A stretch of DNA of 64,000 nt from an archaeon HR01 (lineage in GTDB: Archaea > Thermoproteota > Nitrososphaeria_A > Caldarchaeales > Caldarchaeaceae), in contig BEHD01000003.1 in NCBI GenBank assembly GCA_002898355.1, positions 54,803 to 118,802 of the forward strand, given 5' to 3'. A program made the translations under genes and the position numbers. The notes under the pieces are model-generated. The model had not been told where the DNA came from, did no database searches, and worked only from the letters and a program-made list of their open reading frames with translations. This document shows, piece after piece, positions 15,832 to 24,629 of this stretch (the stretch's first letter is position 1; each line of letters opens with the position of its first letter).

Positions 15832-15906
15832 TGGGCCGGGGCGGATTTGAACCGCCGACCTCCACCTCGTAAGGGTGGCGTCATGGCCAGGCTAGACCAC
15901 CGGCCC
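15832..15906 (-). tRNA. tRNA-Val (anticodon UAC)
   Basis: The cloverleaf is on the minus strand. Acceptor stem GGGCCGG (15900-15906) pairs with CCGGCCC (15833-15839), with discriminator A at 15832. The anticodon stem CCACC/GGTGG encloses CTTACGA, so the anticodon is TAC (valine, GTA codons). The T arm is GGCGG-TTCAAAT-CCGCC. The CCA tail is not encoded. No intron is seen. It lies just downstream of L40e on the same strand. Confidence 0.95.
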
Positions 15907-15914
15907 GAAACCTC

Positions 15915-16076
15915 CTACCTCTTAATCTCCCTCCTCTTCCAACGTAGATTATAACTTCTACATTTTCTGCATTTCTCAGCTGTACGGGCGTTCCTAGCGC
16001 CGCACTCCCTGCATATCTTGACGAACAGCCTCCTGGTCTGGGCTATTTTGATAAGTGTCGGGTCCCTTATGGGCAT
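15915..16076 (-). CDS. rpl40e: 50S ribosomal protein L40e
   Basis: This 53-residue protein begins [20 protein letters not shown] and carries a CxxC/CxxC zinc ribbon (ICRECGARN, then KCRKCRSYN), ending in a basic WKRREIKR tail. This is the archaeal/eukaryotic L40e family at its normal length (about 50 residues). It is encoded on the minus strand directly upstream of tRNA-Val and probably shares its transcript. The gene is short enough to be missed by length-filtered gene calling. Confidence 0.92.
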   Translation of the reverse strand: MPIRDPTLIKIAQTRRLFVKICRECGARNARTAEKCRKCRSYNLRWKRREIKR

Positions 16077-16175
16077 GCCCTGGGTGGGGTGAGGGTGAAT
16101 AAAGGGATGTCGGTTAACCTATTTATTCAGGCACATCAGGGATACGGTAGAACCCTCAGGAATGGTGATGGACAG

Positions 16176-16460
16176 ATGTCTCAGAAAGATGTTGCACCTG
16201 TTGTATTGATTGGTAAGAAGCCGGCTATGAACTATGTCCTGGCCTGCCTGACAGGATTCCAGTCTGGCTCCAAGGAGGTAGTTGTGAAGGCTAGGGGGAG
16301 GGCTATCAGCCGTGCGGTCGACGTGGTACAGATAGTTAGGAACAGGTTCCTCAATGAGTTGCAGGTGAAGGATATCAGGATTGGGACGGAGCAGGTGACT
16401 GGTCAGGAGAATAGGACCTTGAATGTCAGCACCATCGAGATTGTCCTGAGCCGTGGCTGA
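16176..16460 (+). CDS. albA: DNA/RNA-binding protein Alba
   Basis: This 94-residue protein runs from the [21 protein letters not shown] start through [22 protein letters not shown] and IGTEQV to the C-terminal beta hairpin. It is a canonical Alba chromatin protein. The conserved lysine in GKKP (the Sulfolobus Lys16 region, an acetylation site) is present. An in-frame GTG-type start at 16089 is unlikely, because a TATA-like element at about 16119-16127 and the family length favour ATG 16176. It overlaps the next gene by eight bases. Confidence 0.93.
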   Translation: MSQKDVAPVVLIGKKPAMNYVLACLTGFQSGSKEVVVKARGRAISRAVDVVQIVRNRFLNELQVKDIRIGTEQVTGQENRTLNVSTIEIVLSRG

Positions 16461-17025
16461 GGGGGAACGGGGAAGATGGGTGCATGGATTGGAGTTCCCG
16501 ATATGCTCCTTCGACTTGAGGACAGGGGTTTTATGCCCCAAGTGTGAGCGAAAGCTTCAGACGGGGGAGATAACGGAGACCGACATAGCCGTCATGCGTA
16601 TTTTGTCTGAGCTGGAGAAGAATCTTCCTCCGCTTTCTTTAACCACGTATGTCAAGAGCATCCGGTATGACAGTAACCTGTTCGTCCTCTTTAAGGACGG
16701 TGATCTCAACAAGTTAAACCCTAATCAGCAGGCGGCCCTTCGGAAGAGGCTTTCAGAAGCTATAGGCTTGAAGGTTAGGCTGTTGGAGAACTCGAGGGAC
16801 CCCTATGCCTTTATTCAGAGGCTTCTGGCTCCCGCCAGGATTGAGGCCATCAACAAGATCTGGCTTCCAGACCAGAGTGAGGAGATTAGGGTTGTGCTGG
16901 ATGATGAGAGGTTGCTGAAGATAAATCCAGAGGCTGTGGCCTATGTGGCGGGAGCTGTAAAAGGGTTGAAGGTGAGGCTCGGGTTTAGGCGGAGGTTTTC
17001 CAGGGCCCGGAGTAAGATTCATTAG
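16453..17025 (+). CDS. NusA-like KH-domain RNA-binding protein with an N-terminal zinc-binding segment
   Basis: This 190-residue protein opens with a short knuckle, [19 protein letters not shown] (four-cysteine region, 18-31). A helical stretch and two KH-like segments follow ([13 protein letters not shown], then [21 protein letters not shown] and [17 protein letters not shown]). The second half resembles KH repeats of NusA-type proteins ([15 protein letters not shown]). Archaeal proteins of this type are annotated as transcription elongation factor NusA-like; their function is not established. It overlaps alba by eight bases and precedes aspS, so it sits in an information-processing operon. 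Confidence 0.7.
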   Translation: MAEGERGRWVHGLEFPICSFDLRTGVLCPKCERKLQTGEITETDIAVMRILSELEKNLPPLSLTTYVKSIRYDSNLFVLFKDGDLNKLNPNQQAALRKRLSEAIGLKVRLLENSRDPYAFIQRLLAPARIEAINKIWLPDQSEEIRVVLDDERLLKINPEAVAYVAGAVKGLKVRLGFRRRFSRARSKIH

Positions 17026-17049
17026 GAGAGAAACCTTCTGATAGTCAAT

Positions 17050-18369
17050 TTGTTGCCATACGTCAGGGGATATATGGATTCCAGGTTGGGGGCCGGAAAA
17101 GTTACATCCGAGTTTGAAGATCGGGAGGTTAGCGTATCGGGATGGGTTCAGGAGATAAGGGATCTTGGGAAGATTGTTTTCATAGTTTTACGGGATGCCA
17201 CAGGTATCTGCCAGATAAAGGTTCTTCCATCGAAGGCGGGCCGGGAGCTGGCCGATACTTTGAAGAGCATTACGCAGGAGTCGGTGATAACTGTTAGGGG
17301 GAGGGTGGTGAAGGAGCCTAGGGCCCGTCTCGGTGTGGAGATCGAGGCCTCGGATATTGTCCTGCTGAGCAGGGCTGTTTCACCCCTCCCATACGATGTG
17401 ACTGGAAAGGTTGGTGCCGGTATGCGGGCGAGGCTTGAAAACCGTATCCTAGATCTGAGAAAGCCTGAGAACCGTTCCATATTTACCCTAGCCTCCTCTG
17501 TGTCAAGGGCTTTGAGGGAGTTTTTCTATTCTGAGGGTTTCACGGAGGTTAGGACTCCGAGGATAATAGCCACCTCGACGGAAGGTGGTGCAGAGCTTTT
17601 TGAGGTAAACTATTTCGGTAGGCCTGCATACCTGGCCCAGAGCCCACAGCTATACAAAGAGGAGCTGGTGACAGTTTTTGAGAAGGTCTTTGAGATAGGC
17701 CCGTTCTTCAGGGCTGAGCCATCGCATACCGGCCGGCACGTAAGCGAGTTCACATCTGTCGATATAGAGGCAGCGTTTATGGATATGGAGGATGTCATGA
17801 AAATCTTGGAGAGGGCAGTATCATATGTCTACCAGTGGGTTTTAGAGAAGAATAGGGGTGAGTTGAAAACCCTCGGTGTGGAGCTGAAGCCGCCGAAAAC
17901 ACCCTTCAAAAGGCTGACATATACTGAAGCCGTTGAAACCCTCAGGGCTCTCGGTGAAAAGATCGAGTGGGGTGAGGATTTTGGGACAGCCCATCTAAGA
18001 GCCTTAGGGAAGAAGTATCGCGGGTTCTACTTTATAACAGGATTCCCAGCCGCTGTCAAACCATTCTACATCCAACCATCATGGGATAATCCTGAAATAT
18101 CCGAGTCCTTCGATTTAATGTATCAGTGGTTGGAGCTAGCATCTGGTGGAACACGTATTTCCGACAGGGGTCTCTTGGAGAAGCGTCTAGCCGAGAAAGG
18201 TCTCAAACCTGAAAGCTTCAGAGAACATCTAAAGGTCTATGAATATGGTATGCCGTTCCATGCAGGTTGGGGTCTAGGGTTTGAGAGGCTTATGATGGTT
18301 ATAACACGTCGGACCAACATAAGAGATGTTATTCTATTTCCCAGGGACAGGTTCAGGCTCACACCCTAA
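17050..18369 (+). CDS. aspS: Aspartyl-tRNA synthetase (archaeal type)
   Basis: This 439-residue class II synthetase has an N-terminal OB fold (VSVSGWVQEIRDLGKIVFIVLRD) and a catalytic domain. Motif 2 is FFRAEPSHTGRHVSEFTSVD and motif 3 is GWGLGFERLMMVI. It charges tRNA-Asp. Without GatCAB data I cannot say whether it is non-discriminating. The start is TTG at 17050 or 17053; ATG 17074 would shorten it by eight residues. It follows the NusA-like gene by 24 bases. Confidence 0.95.
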   Translation: MLPYVRGYMDSRLGAGKVTSEFEDREVSVSGWVQEIRDLGKIVFIVLRDATGICQIKVLPSKAGRELADTLKSITQESVITVRGRVVKEPRARLGVEIEASDIVLLSRAVSPLPYDVTGKVGAGMRARLENRILDLRKPENRSIFTLASSVSRALREFFYSEGFTEVRTPRIIATSTEGGAELFEVNYFGRPAYLAQSPQLYKEELVTVFEKVFEIGPFFRAEPSHTGRHVSEFTSVDIEAAFMDMEDVMKILERAVSYVYQWVLEKNRGELKTLGVELKPPKTPFKRLTYTEAVETLRALGEKIEWGEDFGTAHLRALGKKYRGFYFITGFPAAVKPFYIQPSWDNPEISESFDLMYQWLELASGGTRISDRGLLEKRLAEKGLKPESFREHLKVYEYGMPFHAGWGLGFERLMMVITRRTNIRDVILFPRDRFRLTP

Positions 18370-18402
18370 AAGATCCAAAACCTTCCAGAACATGGCTGAA
18401 TT

Positions 18403-18831
18403 CTATGAGACATCTATAACGCCGCCGGCCCATGGGTGGAGTTGGCAGTAGTACTCGTATCGTCCTGCTTTGCTAAAGATTGTGACGAAGCTGGAGCCTG
18501 CTCCTAGGACTCCGGAATCAAAGCCTTGTGCGTTGGGAGGAACCTCTACGGATGTTACTGTGTGGGCCACCTCATCCAAGTTTATCCACTTGACCGTGTT
18601 GTTGATGCCTAACACAACCCTCGCAACGGCTGGGTTGTAGTATCTGTTGTCGACAACCCTTCCACTAGCCCAATCCTCAGGTGGCTGGGAGGCGCCCTTG
18701 GGTATGATTATGACGATGTCAGCCTCAGTCTTCGGTGTTTCCACACTGCGGGGCATGAGAAAATAGATGGACAGACCTGCGACGGCGATTACAGCCACCG
18801 CAAGCATCAAGACGGTGATGGTCTTCGCCAT
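18403..18831 (-). CDS. Membrane-anchored blue copper protein (cupredoxin)
   Basis: This 142-residue protein has an N-terminal signal anchor (about 5-26). Its plastocyanin-like domain contains VAHTV (His ligand) and YYCQLHPWAGGVIDV (Cys and His ligands). Many archaeal homologues read CxLHPWM, where the methionine is the axial ligand; here that position is alanine. That would leave a three-coordinate type 1 site with altered potential. It probably donates electrons outside the membrane, for instance to the CuA of CoxB. A TATA element 26 bases before the ATG suggests a leaderless transcript. Confidence 0.87.
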   Translation of the reverse strand: MAKTITVLMLAVAVIAVAGLSIYFLMPRSVETPKTEADIVIIIPKGASQPPEDWASGRVVDNRYYNPAVARVVLGINNTVKWINLDEVAHTVTSVEVPPNAQGFDSGVLGAGSSFVTIFSKAGRYEYYCQLHPWAGGVIDVS

Positions 18832-18852
18832 AGCATTCCAAATTTTTTCACC

Positions 18853-18891
18853 TCTATATAGGGACTTTTACTGGTGGAAAACTTTTATTAG
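18853..18891. promoter_or_regulatory. Divergent promoters of the cupredoxin and membrane-protein genes
   Basis: On the minus strand TATATAG (about 18854-18860) is 26 bases before the cupredoxin ATG at 18831. On the plus strand CTTTTATTAG (18882-18891) is 27 bases before the ATG at 18914. Both fit leaderless transcription. The plus-strand element decides the start of the membrane protein against the longer open frame beginning at 18767. Confidence 0.55.
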
Positions 18892-18913
18892 TGTGGAGAT
18901 TTTTCGGATAGCC

Positions 18914-19612
18914 ATGACTACACAGCTCATCCTGTCATTGTTCAGCTTTATTCATGTTACGTCTGTGGTCGTTTGGATAGGCTCCCATTTCTTCCAGCTC
19001 TTCACCCTGGACCCCTCCCTGAGGAGGGCAGGCCATGGTGTGGAGATATCGCTTTTGAGCAGGCTCTTCCCCAGATTTAACCAGGTCACGGGCCTGGCGG
19101 CCATACTAACCCTGAGCTCGGGAACAGGTCTGGCGATGCTGAAGACCCAGGGCAGCCTTACACCCCTCATCACATCCGCATGGGGTCTGTCCCTGATAAC
19201 TGGTCTCATACTCGTACTGGTTATCCTGCTAGTCCATCTAAAGCCTGGACAGATAAGAATCTTAAGCAATATTTCGATGGCCGCCCTTATAGCGAGCCTC
19301 CTACTGGCGGTGGAGAGGACAGCCGGTGAACTCTCCGTATTCGTCAGGACTTGGTGGGGGATATCCATAATGGTGGGTGCGATTTTCGGAATGGCCATAT
19401 TCCTGCTAGGTTTTATCATAGGCCAGACCAGGGTCATGATAGCCCTTCAATGCCAGAGCATACTCTCCAAGGGCCAGATGGACGAGACAGCTGAAGAGTT
19501 CAAAAAATTCCGAGCACTTAGGAGGAGGCTCTACCTCCTCACAATACCCGAAAACATATTCACCATAGTCGTCCTAGCCGCCATGATATCCTCCAGGTAC
19601 CTCCCAGCCTAA
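18914..19612 (+). CDS. Six-helix membrane protein, CopD-like
   Basis: This protein of about 232 residues has six predicted helices. The first contains FSFIHVTSVVVWIGSHFFQLF; a histidine followed by a WIG motif is typical of CopD/urate-oxidase-N and DUF2269-type membrane proteins, which may bind heme or copper. It is divergent from the cupredoxin gene, sharing a 70-base promoter region. A role in copper transfer or respiratory electron flow is plausible but rests on context and the weak motif. The start was chosen by the TATA spacing. Confidence 0.6.
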   Translation: MTTQLILSLFSFIHVTSVVVWIGSHFFQLFTLDPSLRRAGHGVEISLLSRLFPRFNQVTGLAAILTLSSGTGLAMLKTQGSLTPLITSAWGLSLITGLILVLVILLVHLKPGQIRILSNISMAALIASLLLAVERTAGELSVFVRTWWGISIMVGAIFGMAIFLLGFIIGQTRVMIALQCQSILSKGQMDETAEEFKKFRALRRRLYLLTIPENIFTIVVLAAMISSRYLPA

Positions 19613-19676
19613 AGATCTATACGTCCCGAGACCCTGGTCATAGTCAGCGGCTTTTCATCCAGCCAAGTTGGAGTCC

Positions 19677-20180
19677 TCAGACTTTAACTGTGAACATGGT
19701 GTGTGTTGAGGTCATATTTACCTCGGTGAGGAGCCAAAGCTTCTTGAAGACTCTGTCGAAGAATTCATCCCTCGCCTCCTCCTTTACACTCACTACTACA
19801 TCCCACATCCCGAAGATCTCATGCCCCTCAGCCACATCATCAATCGCCATAAGATATTTCTCCCATAGTTTGGGGGCTGAAGGCCTCCTCATCTTTATGA
19901 AGATATAGGCACATTTCTTAATTTTCTCCAGCTCAGGCTTTTCGAAGGAGAGGCCGTTATCGTTGACAATCAATGTGTTGGTGTCTACGACACCGTGGTC
20001 TCTTAGAAGGTTTAGAAAGCTGTCGAGCTGTGATAAAGAGTCGAATATTGTCTTGGCTATCAAGTCGTAAGGCCCCCATATGAGATATGACTCTACCACG
20101 TTCTTATCTGATCTGACCGCCGATAATGTCTCTATCAGCCCACTCCTTGTTCCAACCGTCCCCAAGACATACGCTTTCAT
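19677..20180 (-). CDS. Tandem Lrp/AsnC effector-binding (RAM) domain protein without HTH
   Basis: This 167-residue protein consists of two RAM-type repeats. The first is KAYVLGTVGTRSGLIETLSAV with WGPYDLIAKTIF, and the second is CAYIFIKM... with GMWDVVVSVKEEA. Each shows the beta-alpha-beta pattern and the G-x-(Y/W)-D turn. There is no DNA-binding domain. Stand-alone RAM proteins bind amino acids or modulate full-length Lrp regulators. It stands alone, with short gaps on both sides, so the partner is unknown. Confidence 0.75.
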   Translation of the reverse strand: MKAYVLGTVGTRSGLIETLSAVRSDKNVVESYLIWGPYDLIAKTIFDSLSQLDSFLNLLRDHGVVDTNTLIVNDNGLSFEKPELEKIKKCAYIFIKMRRPSAPKLWEKYLMAIDDVAEGHEIFGMWDVVVSVKEEARDEFFDRVFKKLWLLTEVNMTSTHTMFTVKV

Positions 20181-20215
20181 TGCATAGAATAATCTGGAGA
20201 CGTGGATTTAAGAGT

Positions 20216-21127
20216 TCACGGGATGGCGAGCTCCGGGTTGAAGGCTGCGACCGCAGCTCCTAGGAGTGGGGCGTTTGCACCCAACGGGGTGGGGATTAGT
20301 TTGGCCTTGACGGTTTCGAATCTTTTTAGCTCTTTCGAAGCCATTCTGACCAGCAATCCGTCACGGTAAAGCCCAAGGCTACCCCCCACAGTCACCACCT
20401 CTGGGTCATATGCGTTGAAGACGCTGGCAAACCCTGCGGCGTTTATTTTTGCCGCCTCGTCGATAACGGCCGAGGCCTGACGCCTCCCCCTCAGGTAGTC
20501 ATCTAGCAGGTCGCTGGAACTCCTCCAGACCAGCCTACCAACAATATGCCTGGCTAGTTTCACAAGTCCAACACCCGAACACAACGCCTCCCAATGGCCG
20601 TATCCTCCACAGCCGCATCTGATAGGGCTTTCATAATCTACAACGAGATGGCCTATCTCCGCAGCGTTCCCATCCTTCCCCAGTAGGAGGCGGTTATCTA
20701 TTATGGCTCCCCCGCCTATACCGGTGCTTATGGTCACGTATACGAGGTCCCCGTATTTACGGCCCACCCCATACTCCTTCTCAGCCATGGCGGCCGCATT
20801 ACAGTCATTTATCAAAACCACATCACCCCTATGCACTGACTTAACCATCTCAACTATGTTAATGCTCATCTGGCCAAGGTTTGGAGCCATCACTATCCTA
20901 CCCTTCTCAACGGAGAGGAGACCTATCGCAGCAATCCCCACCGCAGCCTTTCTATCCACACCCAGCCTGTGAAACTCCAAAACGTGCCTGACTATTTCAT
21001 CCTTGATCTCTTTTCTCGATTTCGGCGTCTTCCACCTTCTCATCTCCCTAATCCCGCCCGACCTCGTCACCACCGCCATTCTGGTCCATGTGGCGCCGAA
21101 GTCTATAGCTATAGCCTCCCTAGCCAT
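20216..21127 (-). CDS. ROK-family sugar kinase
   Basis: This 303-residue kinase starts IAIDFGATWTRMAVV (phosphate 1). It has NDCNAAAMAE (catalytic Asp), VYVTISTGIGGGAII, and the ROK zinc motif with EIGHLVVD followed by CGCGGYGHWEALCSG. The family phosphorylates glucose or related hexoses and N-acetyl sugars; this one is most likely a glucokinase-like enzyme, and specificity cannot be read from sequence. It is the last gene of a six-gene minus-strand operon, four bases after the glcD-like stop. Confidence 0.88.
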   Translation of the reverse strand: MAREAIAIDFGATWTRMAVVTRSGGIREMRRWKTPKSRKEIKDEIVRHVLEFHRLGVDRKAAVGIAAIGLLSVEKGRIVMAPNLGQMSINIVEMVKSVHRGDVVLINDCNAAAMAEKEYGVGRKYGDLVYVTISTGIGGGAIIDNRLLLGKDGNAAEIGHLVVDYESPIRCGCGGYGHWEALCSGVGLVKLARHIVGRLVWRSSSDLLDDYLRGRRQASAVIDEAAKINAAGFASVFNAYDPEVVTVGGSLGLYRDGLLVRMASKELKRFETVKAKLIPTPLGANAPLLGAAVAAFNPELAIP

Positions 21128-21131
21128 CTCC

Positions 21132-22562
21132 TCAAACCAACTCCTCTGGGATATCGATATACTTTCCCGGATTCATTACCTTCCTAGGGTCGAAGACGTT
21201 TTTTATCTCCTTCATCAGCCTCAAGACCTCCTCACCGTTATGCTGTCTGAGCTGCGACACCAGATGCCTCATCTTCTGTATACCAACCCCATGCTCGCCT
21301 GTGATTGTCCCCCCGAGGCTGATGGCGTAGGCCATCAACTCATCCACAACCAAATCAACCTTCTCGACATCGGAGGGGTTGCCGGCGTCGTATAATATGC
21401 TGGGATGTATGTTGCCGTCCCCAGCATGTCCATTCATGGAGATTACTAGCCCATACTTCGCCGACAATTCCTTTATCTTGGCCAGGTATTCCACAATCTT
21501 GTCAATTGGAACACATACATCCTCTATCAACCTTGAGGGAGCCATGAGATTGAGGGCCAGATACATCGTGGCTCTCACCTGTAGAAGCATCTCAGCCTCC
21601 TCCTCACTGGCCGCAACTCTCACCGATTTAGCCCCATTCCTCTTGAGGATTTCAACGACTTTGGCAGCCTCATCACCTCGATACTCCTCCACATCGATTA
21701 ACAGCATCGCCTCACCCACCTCAAGGGATGTCCCATGTAACTTGTTGGCCGCCTCAAGCCCCACCCTATCGAAAAACTCGAGCATTCTCGGGATTATCCT
21801 GGACCTCCGGATATCAAGTATGGCGTTGCCCGCCTCCTCCCAGCTATCGAAATGGGCGTAGAGCCTCCTAACGGGTGCGTCTGGGATAGGCGTGATCTTC
21901 AGCCAGGCCTCGGCTATCACACCCAGAGTGCCTTCACTGCCGACGAAGAGCTGTGTTAGATTGTATCCAGCCCTATTTTTCGCCAGCGGCTCACCCAGCT
22001 TCACTATACTGCCGTCGGGCAGGACCACCTTCAAGGCTAGGACCCAGTCCTTCACCGTCCCATATTTTACGCATCTAAGCCCGCCAGCCCCCTCAGCTAT
22101 GGCTCCGCCCACCGTGCAGATGAAGCTACTGGCAGGGTCGGGTGGAAAGAAAAACCCCTCCCTCATCAACTCCTTATTCAAGTCTTCGAGGATTACACCG
22201 GCATCCACGTGGACGTAGTAGTTCACCGTGTCTATCCGATGTATCTTGTTGAGCCTTGAGACATCCAATATCACCCTATCTGTAACCACGGCGCCTGTGA
22301 GGCTTGTCCCCGCCCCCCAGACAGTCACCGGTATCCCCTCCCTGTAGCAGTACCTCATGACCGCCGATATCTCCTCGACTGAGCCAGGTCTCACCACAAG
22401 CTGGGGACGCCTCTCAAAGCTGGCCATATCCCTCGAGTATTTGGTGAGGCTCTCCTCATCCGTCAGAACATGGTCATCACCCACTATCCGGGCTAAATCA
22501 CGTACAATATCCACAGTTTTTAGAAGGCGTGGATTCTTATGAACCTTTAACCAGCAGCTCAA
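21132..22562 (-). CDS. glcD: FAD-linked oxidase, GlcD / D-lactate dehydrogenase family
   Basis: This protein of about 476 residues is a PCMH-type FAD oxidase. It has VRPGSVEEISAVMRYC, the FAD loop VTVWGAGTSLTGAVV, GGLRCVKYGTVKDWVL, GHAGDGNIHPS and GEHGVGIQKM, and ends KNVFDPRKVMNPGKYI. It oxidises a 2-hydroxy acid such as D-lactate or glycolate. No Fe-S partner (GlcF) is adjacent. The start is unclear: TTG 22562 overlaps the kinase-like gene, and GTG 22514 would start just before the conserved region. A related, decayed FAD/Fe-S gene lies at 57590-58561. Confidence 0.9.
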   Translation of the reverse strand: MSCWLKVHKNPRLLKTVDIVRDLARIVGDDHVLTDEESLTKYSRDMASFERRPQLVVRPGSVEEISAVMRYCYREGIPVTVWGAGTSLTGAVVTDRVILDVSRLNKIHRIDTVNYYVHVDAGVILEDLNKELMREGFFFPPDPASSFICTVGGAIAEGAGGLRCVKYGTVKDWVLALKVVLPDGSIVKLGEPLAKNRAGYNLTQLFVGSEGTLGVIAEAWLKITPIPDAPVRRLYAHFDSWEEAGNAILDIRRSRIIPRMLEFFDRVGLEAANKLHGTSLEVGEAMLLIDVEEYRGDEAAKVVEILKRNGAKSVRVAASEEEAEMLLQVRATMYLALNLMAPSRLIEDVCVPIDKIVEYLAKIKELSAKYGLVISMNGHAGDGNIHPSILYDAGNPSDVEKVDLVVDELMAYAISLGGTITGEHGVGIQKMRHLVSQLRQHNGEEVLRLMKEIKNVFDPRKVMNPGKYIDIPEELV

Positions 22563-23283
22563 GGATCTTCTGCTTCAAAACAGTGTATGTGGAGGGGTTG
22601 GGTTCCGAGATGTAACGCCTGAGATAGGGCCGCAACATCTCGTGGGTGCGGCCGATGCGGTTGATTAGGTAGGAGGTGATAGAGGAGACATTTCTAGGCC
22701 TCCTCCGCATGGATGCGTTCCCGAAATCTATCAACACAGGGCCCTCAGACGTGACTATCACGTGGTGGGAGGCGTCGGAGAGCTGGCCGTGGTCAAGACC
22801 ATTCCGGTCTAGGATATAGCATTTATCAAGTATCTCGGCGACTGTGGATGTTTCGAGAAATCTACATGCCTTCTCGAGGTGCACCCCATCCACATACCCC
22901 ATCACTATCACCTCCTCATTAAACCCTAGGATTTCAGGGCCTACTTCCAGCCCTGCCGCAATACAGCCCAGCTCACCCTCCCTCACAAAGTCTTTAGGTG
23001 GTGCGTCAGCCCTCTTGAGCTTGGCGGCGACAGGTTTACCCCCAGCCGTGCAAAGGATTACCACACCCCTAAACCCCTTTCCGAGGACTACCGGGCGCAG
23101 ATATCCATCGAGAGGCTCCACAAATATCTCCGTCACACCCATCTGGAGAAGGGTTTCAAGCCTCCGCAAAGAAGCATCCAAGCTCGGCCTCGGGTATGTG
23201 AAGGCCCCCAGGTCAAAGACCTGGGTATAATCCCTCAAGGCCTCTAGCTTGACAGCCTGTATGCCTTCAGGTAGTTGGGGCAT
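22537..23283 (-). CDS. Protein-kinase-like (RIO/Bud32-type fold) enzyme
   Basis: This 248-residue protein has a kinase-like core: GKGFRGVVILCTAGGKPVAAKLKR (glycine loop and lysine), EVIVMGYVDGVHLE (hinge), GLDHGQLSDASHHVIV (catalytic loop in atypical form) and VLIDFGNASM (metal-binding DFG). It belongs to the small archaeal serine/threonine or small-molecule kinases, and its substrate is unknown. It overlaps cca by 40 bases if the first ATG is used; a TTG near 23240 would reduce the overlap. Its place between cca and glcD is not explained by either. Confidence 0.72.
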   Translation of the reverse strand: MPQLPEGIQAVKLEALRDYTQVFDLGAFTYPRPSLDASLRRLETLLQMGVTEIFVEPLDGYLRPVVLGKGFRGVVILCTAGGKPVAAKLKRADAPPKDFVREGELGCIAAGLEVGPEILGFNEEVIVMGYVDGVHLEKACRFLETSTVAEILDKCYILDRNGLDHGQLSDASHHVIVTSEGPVLIDFGNASMRRRPRNVSSITSYLINRIGRTHEMLRPYLRRYISEPNPSTYTVLKQKILELLVKGS

Positions 23284-24629
23284 GCCTCTAGGAATTCCTT
23301 GAGGAAGGACTCCATCTTTAAAGACGTTAGCTCCCCGGCTATCTCATCAAGGTTCTCCAGGAGCCTAGCCTTTTTAAGGGCGTCGGCCAAACCCCTGGCG
23401 ACGGAGACCTCCCCACCCGACAGTTTCTCCCTCAAAAGCTCAGCCGCCGAGGTATACCTCCTACGTTTCAGACAGTAGAGCCTCCCACCCTTTATCCACG
23501 GGCCCGCAACAACCTCCTGACTCGACAGCGCTTTCTCCACAAAATCCATCGCCCTCTCATTTGATGCCGGCGGCCCCCCATGAAGCATCAGCTCACCCAG
23601 CCTCACATCCGACAGCTCGTAGAGGATGACGGTGGCCAGCTCATTCAAACACGCATCCCACCTCAAAACATTAAAACCATAATGGTTCAGAGCCCTAGCT
23701 ATCCCCTCACCACTCCTACGTATCTCACCCCACAGCACGTCGGGAGACCTCTCGGCGAAAGAGTCAAAAGATACCGCCAGAAGACTCCGGCCCCGACAAG
23801 ACACAGTAAAATCCACGGGAGGATGCCTCCGAAAATAGTTTACACTAGGCCGTCTAAGGAAGGCCTTGGACAACAGGATGAAGTGGCTGAGCTTATCCAG
23901 CGAGATGGCCGCAGCCGTATTCCTTTCGGGGTCGACAGGGTCGGCCAGTATGATGGGAGCGTATGGGTCCTTCTCCCGAAGCCTCTCACTCTCAGGGCCT
24001 AAAGTCACCGGAACCCTCCACCTCGATGCCTCACTGAGAAGATTTTCCAGGGAGCCATATCGGATGATTAGAAGTTCACACATGTAGCCGCTGAAACCCG
24101 CTATCCGTATCTCTGCGCCGTAAAGGTCCGAGGCCATCAGAAGCGATTTTAGTAGGAGCACCTCGTCAACCTGCTCGGGCCTCAGATTTTTTCTGACATA
24201 CTCCGTGTGGTATGGTGTTCTATCGACTGCTGTGATCCATCGCCCCCTATCCACCGCGTAGCAGGGGACGACATTAACCGTTACACCGTCTAGGAAGCCT
24301 TCGACATAGGGATGCTCGGCAAACCTCAGCCTGTATGAGCCGCCCAGTGATGAGATAACCGAGGTGGATATCTTGATGGTGTGGTCTGAGAAGACCTCCC
24401 AGCCTACGGTGACAGGGTAGTGGATGAATATGTCCACCTCAGATCTACCCCTCAGCATCGTGCCTTTAGCATAGGAGCCCTCAAATGTTATCCTGAGAGC
24501 CGTCCCAGAAAAAGCCTCCGACAACCTTTCTCTCAACAGGTTGGCTGCCTTGGACGTCTTCTCCATCTCCTCCTTGGCGGGCCGTATCTCCGCTAACGCC
24601 TGGGAGAGTATCGACCCTAACCTGCTCAA
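23244..24629 (-). CDS. cca: CCA-adding enzyme, archaeal class I
   Basis: This 461-residue tRNA nucleotidyltransferase has GSYAKGT at 51-57 and EVDIF giving Glu64 and Asp66, followed by HPYV and the GVTVNVVPCYAV strand. In characterised archaeal enzymes the third metal carboxylate is an Asp in the VDVVPCY position; here it is Asn119, which is odd. The tRNA-Val above lacks an encoded CCA, so an active enzyme is needed. Its start overlaps the thpR stop by four bases (ATGA) within a tmk-thpR-cca operon. Confidence 0.92.
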   Translation of the reverse strand: MSRLGSILSQALAEIRPAKEEMEKTSKAANLLRERLSEAFSGTALRITFEGSYAKGTMLRGRSEVDIFIHYPVTVGWEVFSDHTIKISTSVISSLGGSYRLRFAEHPYVEGFLDGVTVNVVPCYAVDRGRWITAVDRTPYHTEYVRKNLRPEQVDEVLLLKSLLMASDLYGAEIRIAGFSGYMCELLIIRYGSLENLLSEASRWRVPVTLGPESERLREKDPYAPIILADPVDPERNTAAAISLDKLSHFILLSKAFLRRPSVNYFRRHPPVDFTVSCRGRSLLAVSFDSFAERSPDVLWGEIRRSGEGIARALNHYGFNVLRWDACLNELATVILYELSDVRLGELMLHGGPPASNERAMDFVEKALSSQEVVAGPWIKGGRLYCLKRRRYTSAAELLREKLSGGEVSVARGLADALKKARLLENLDEIAGELTSLKMESFLKEFLEACPNYLKAYRLSS

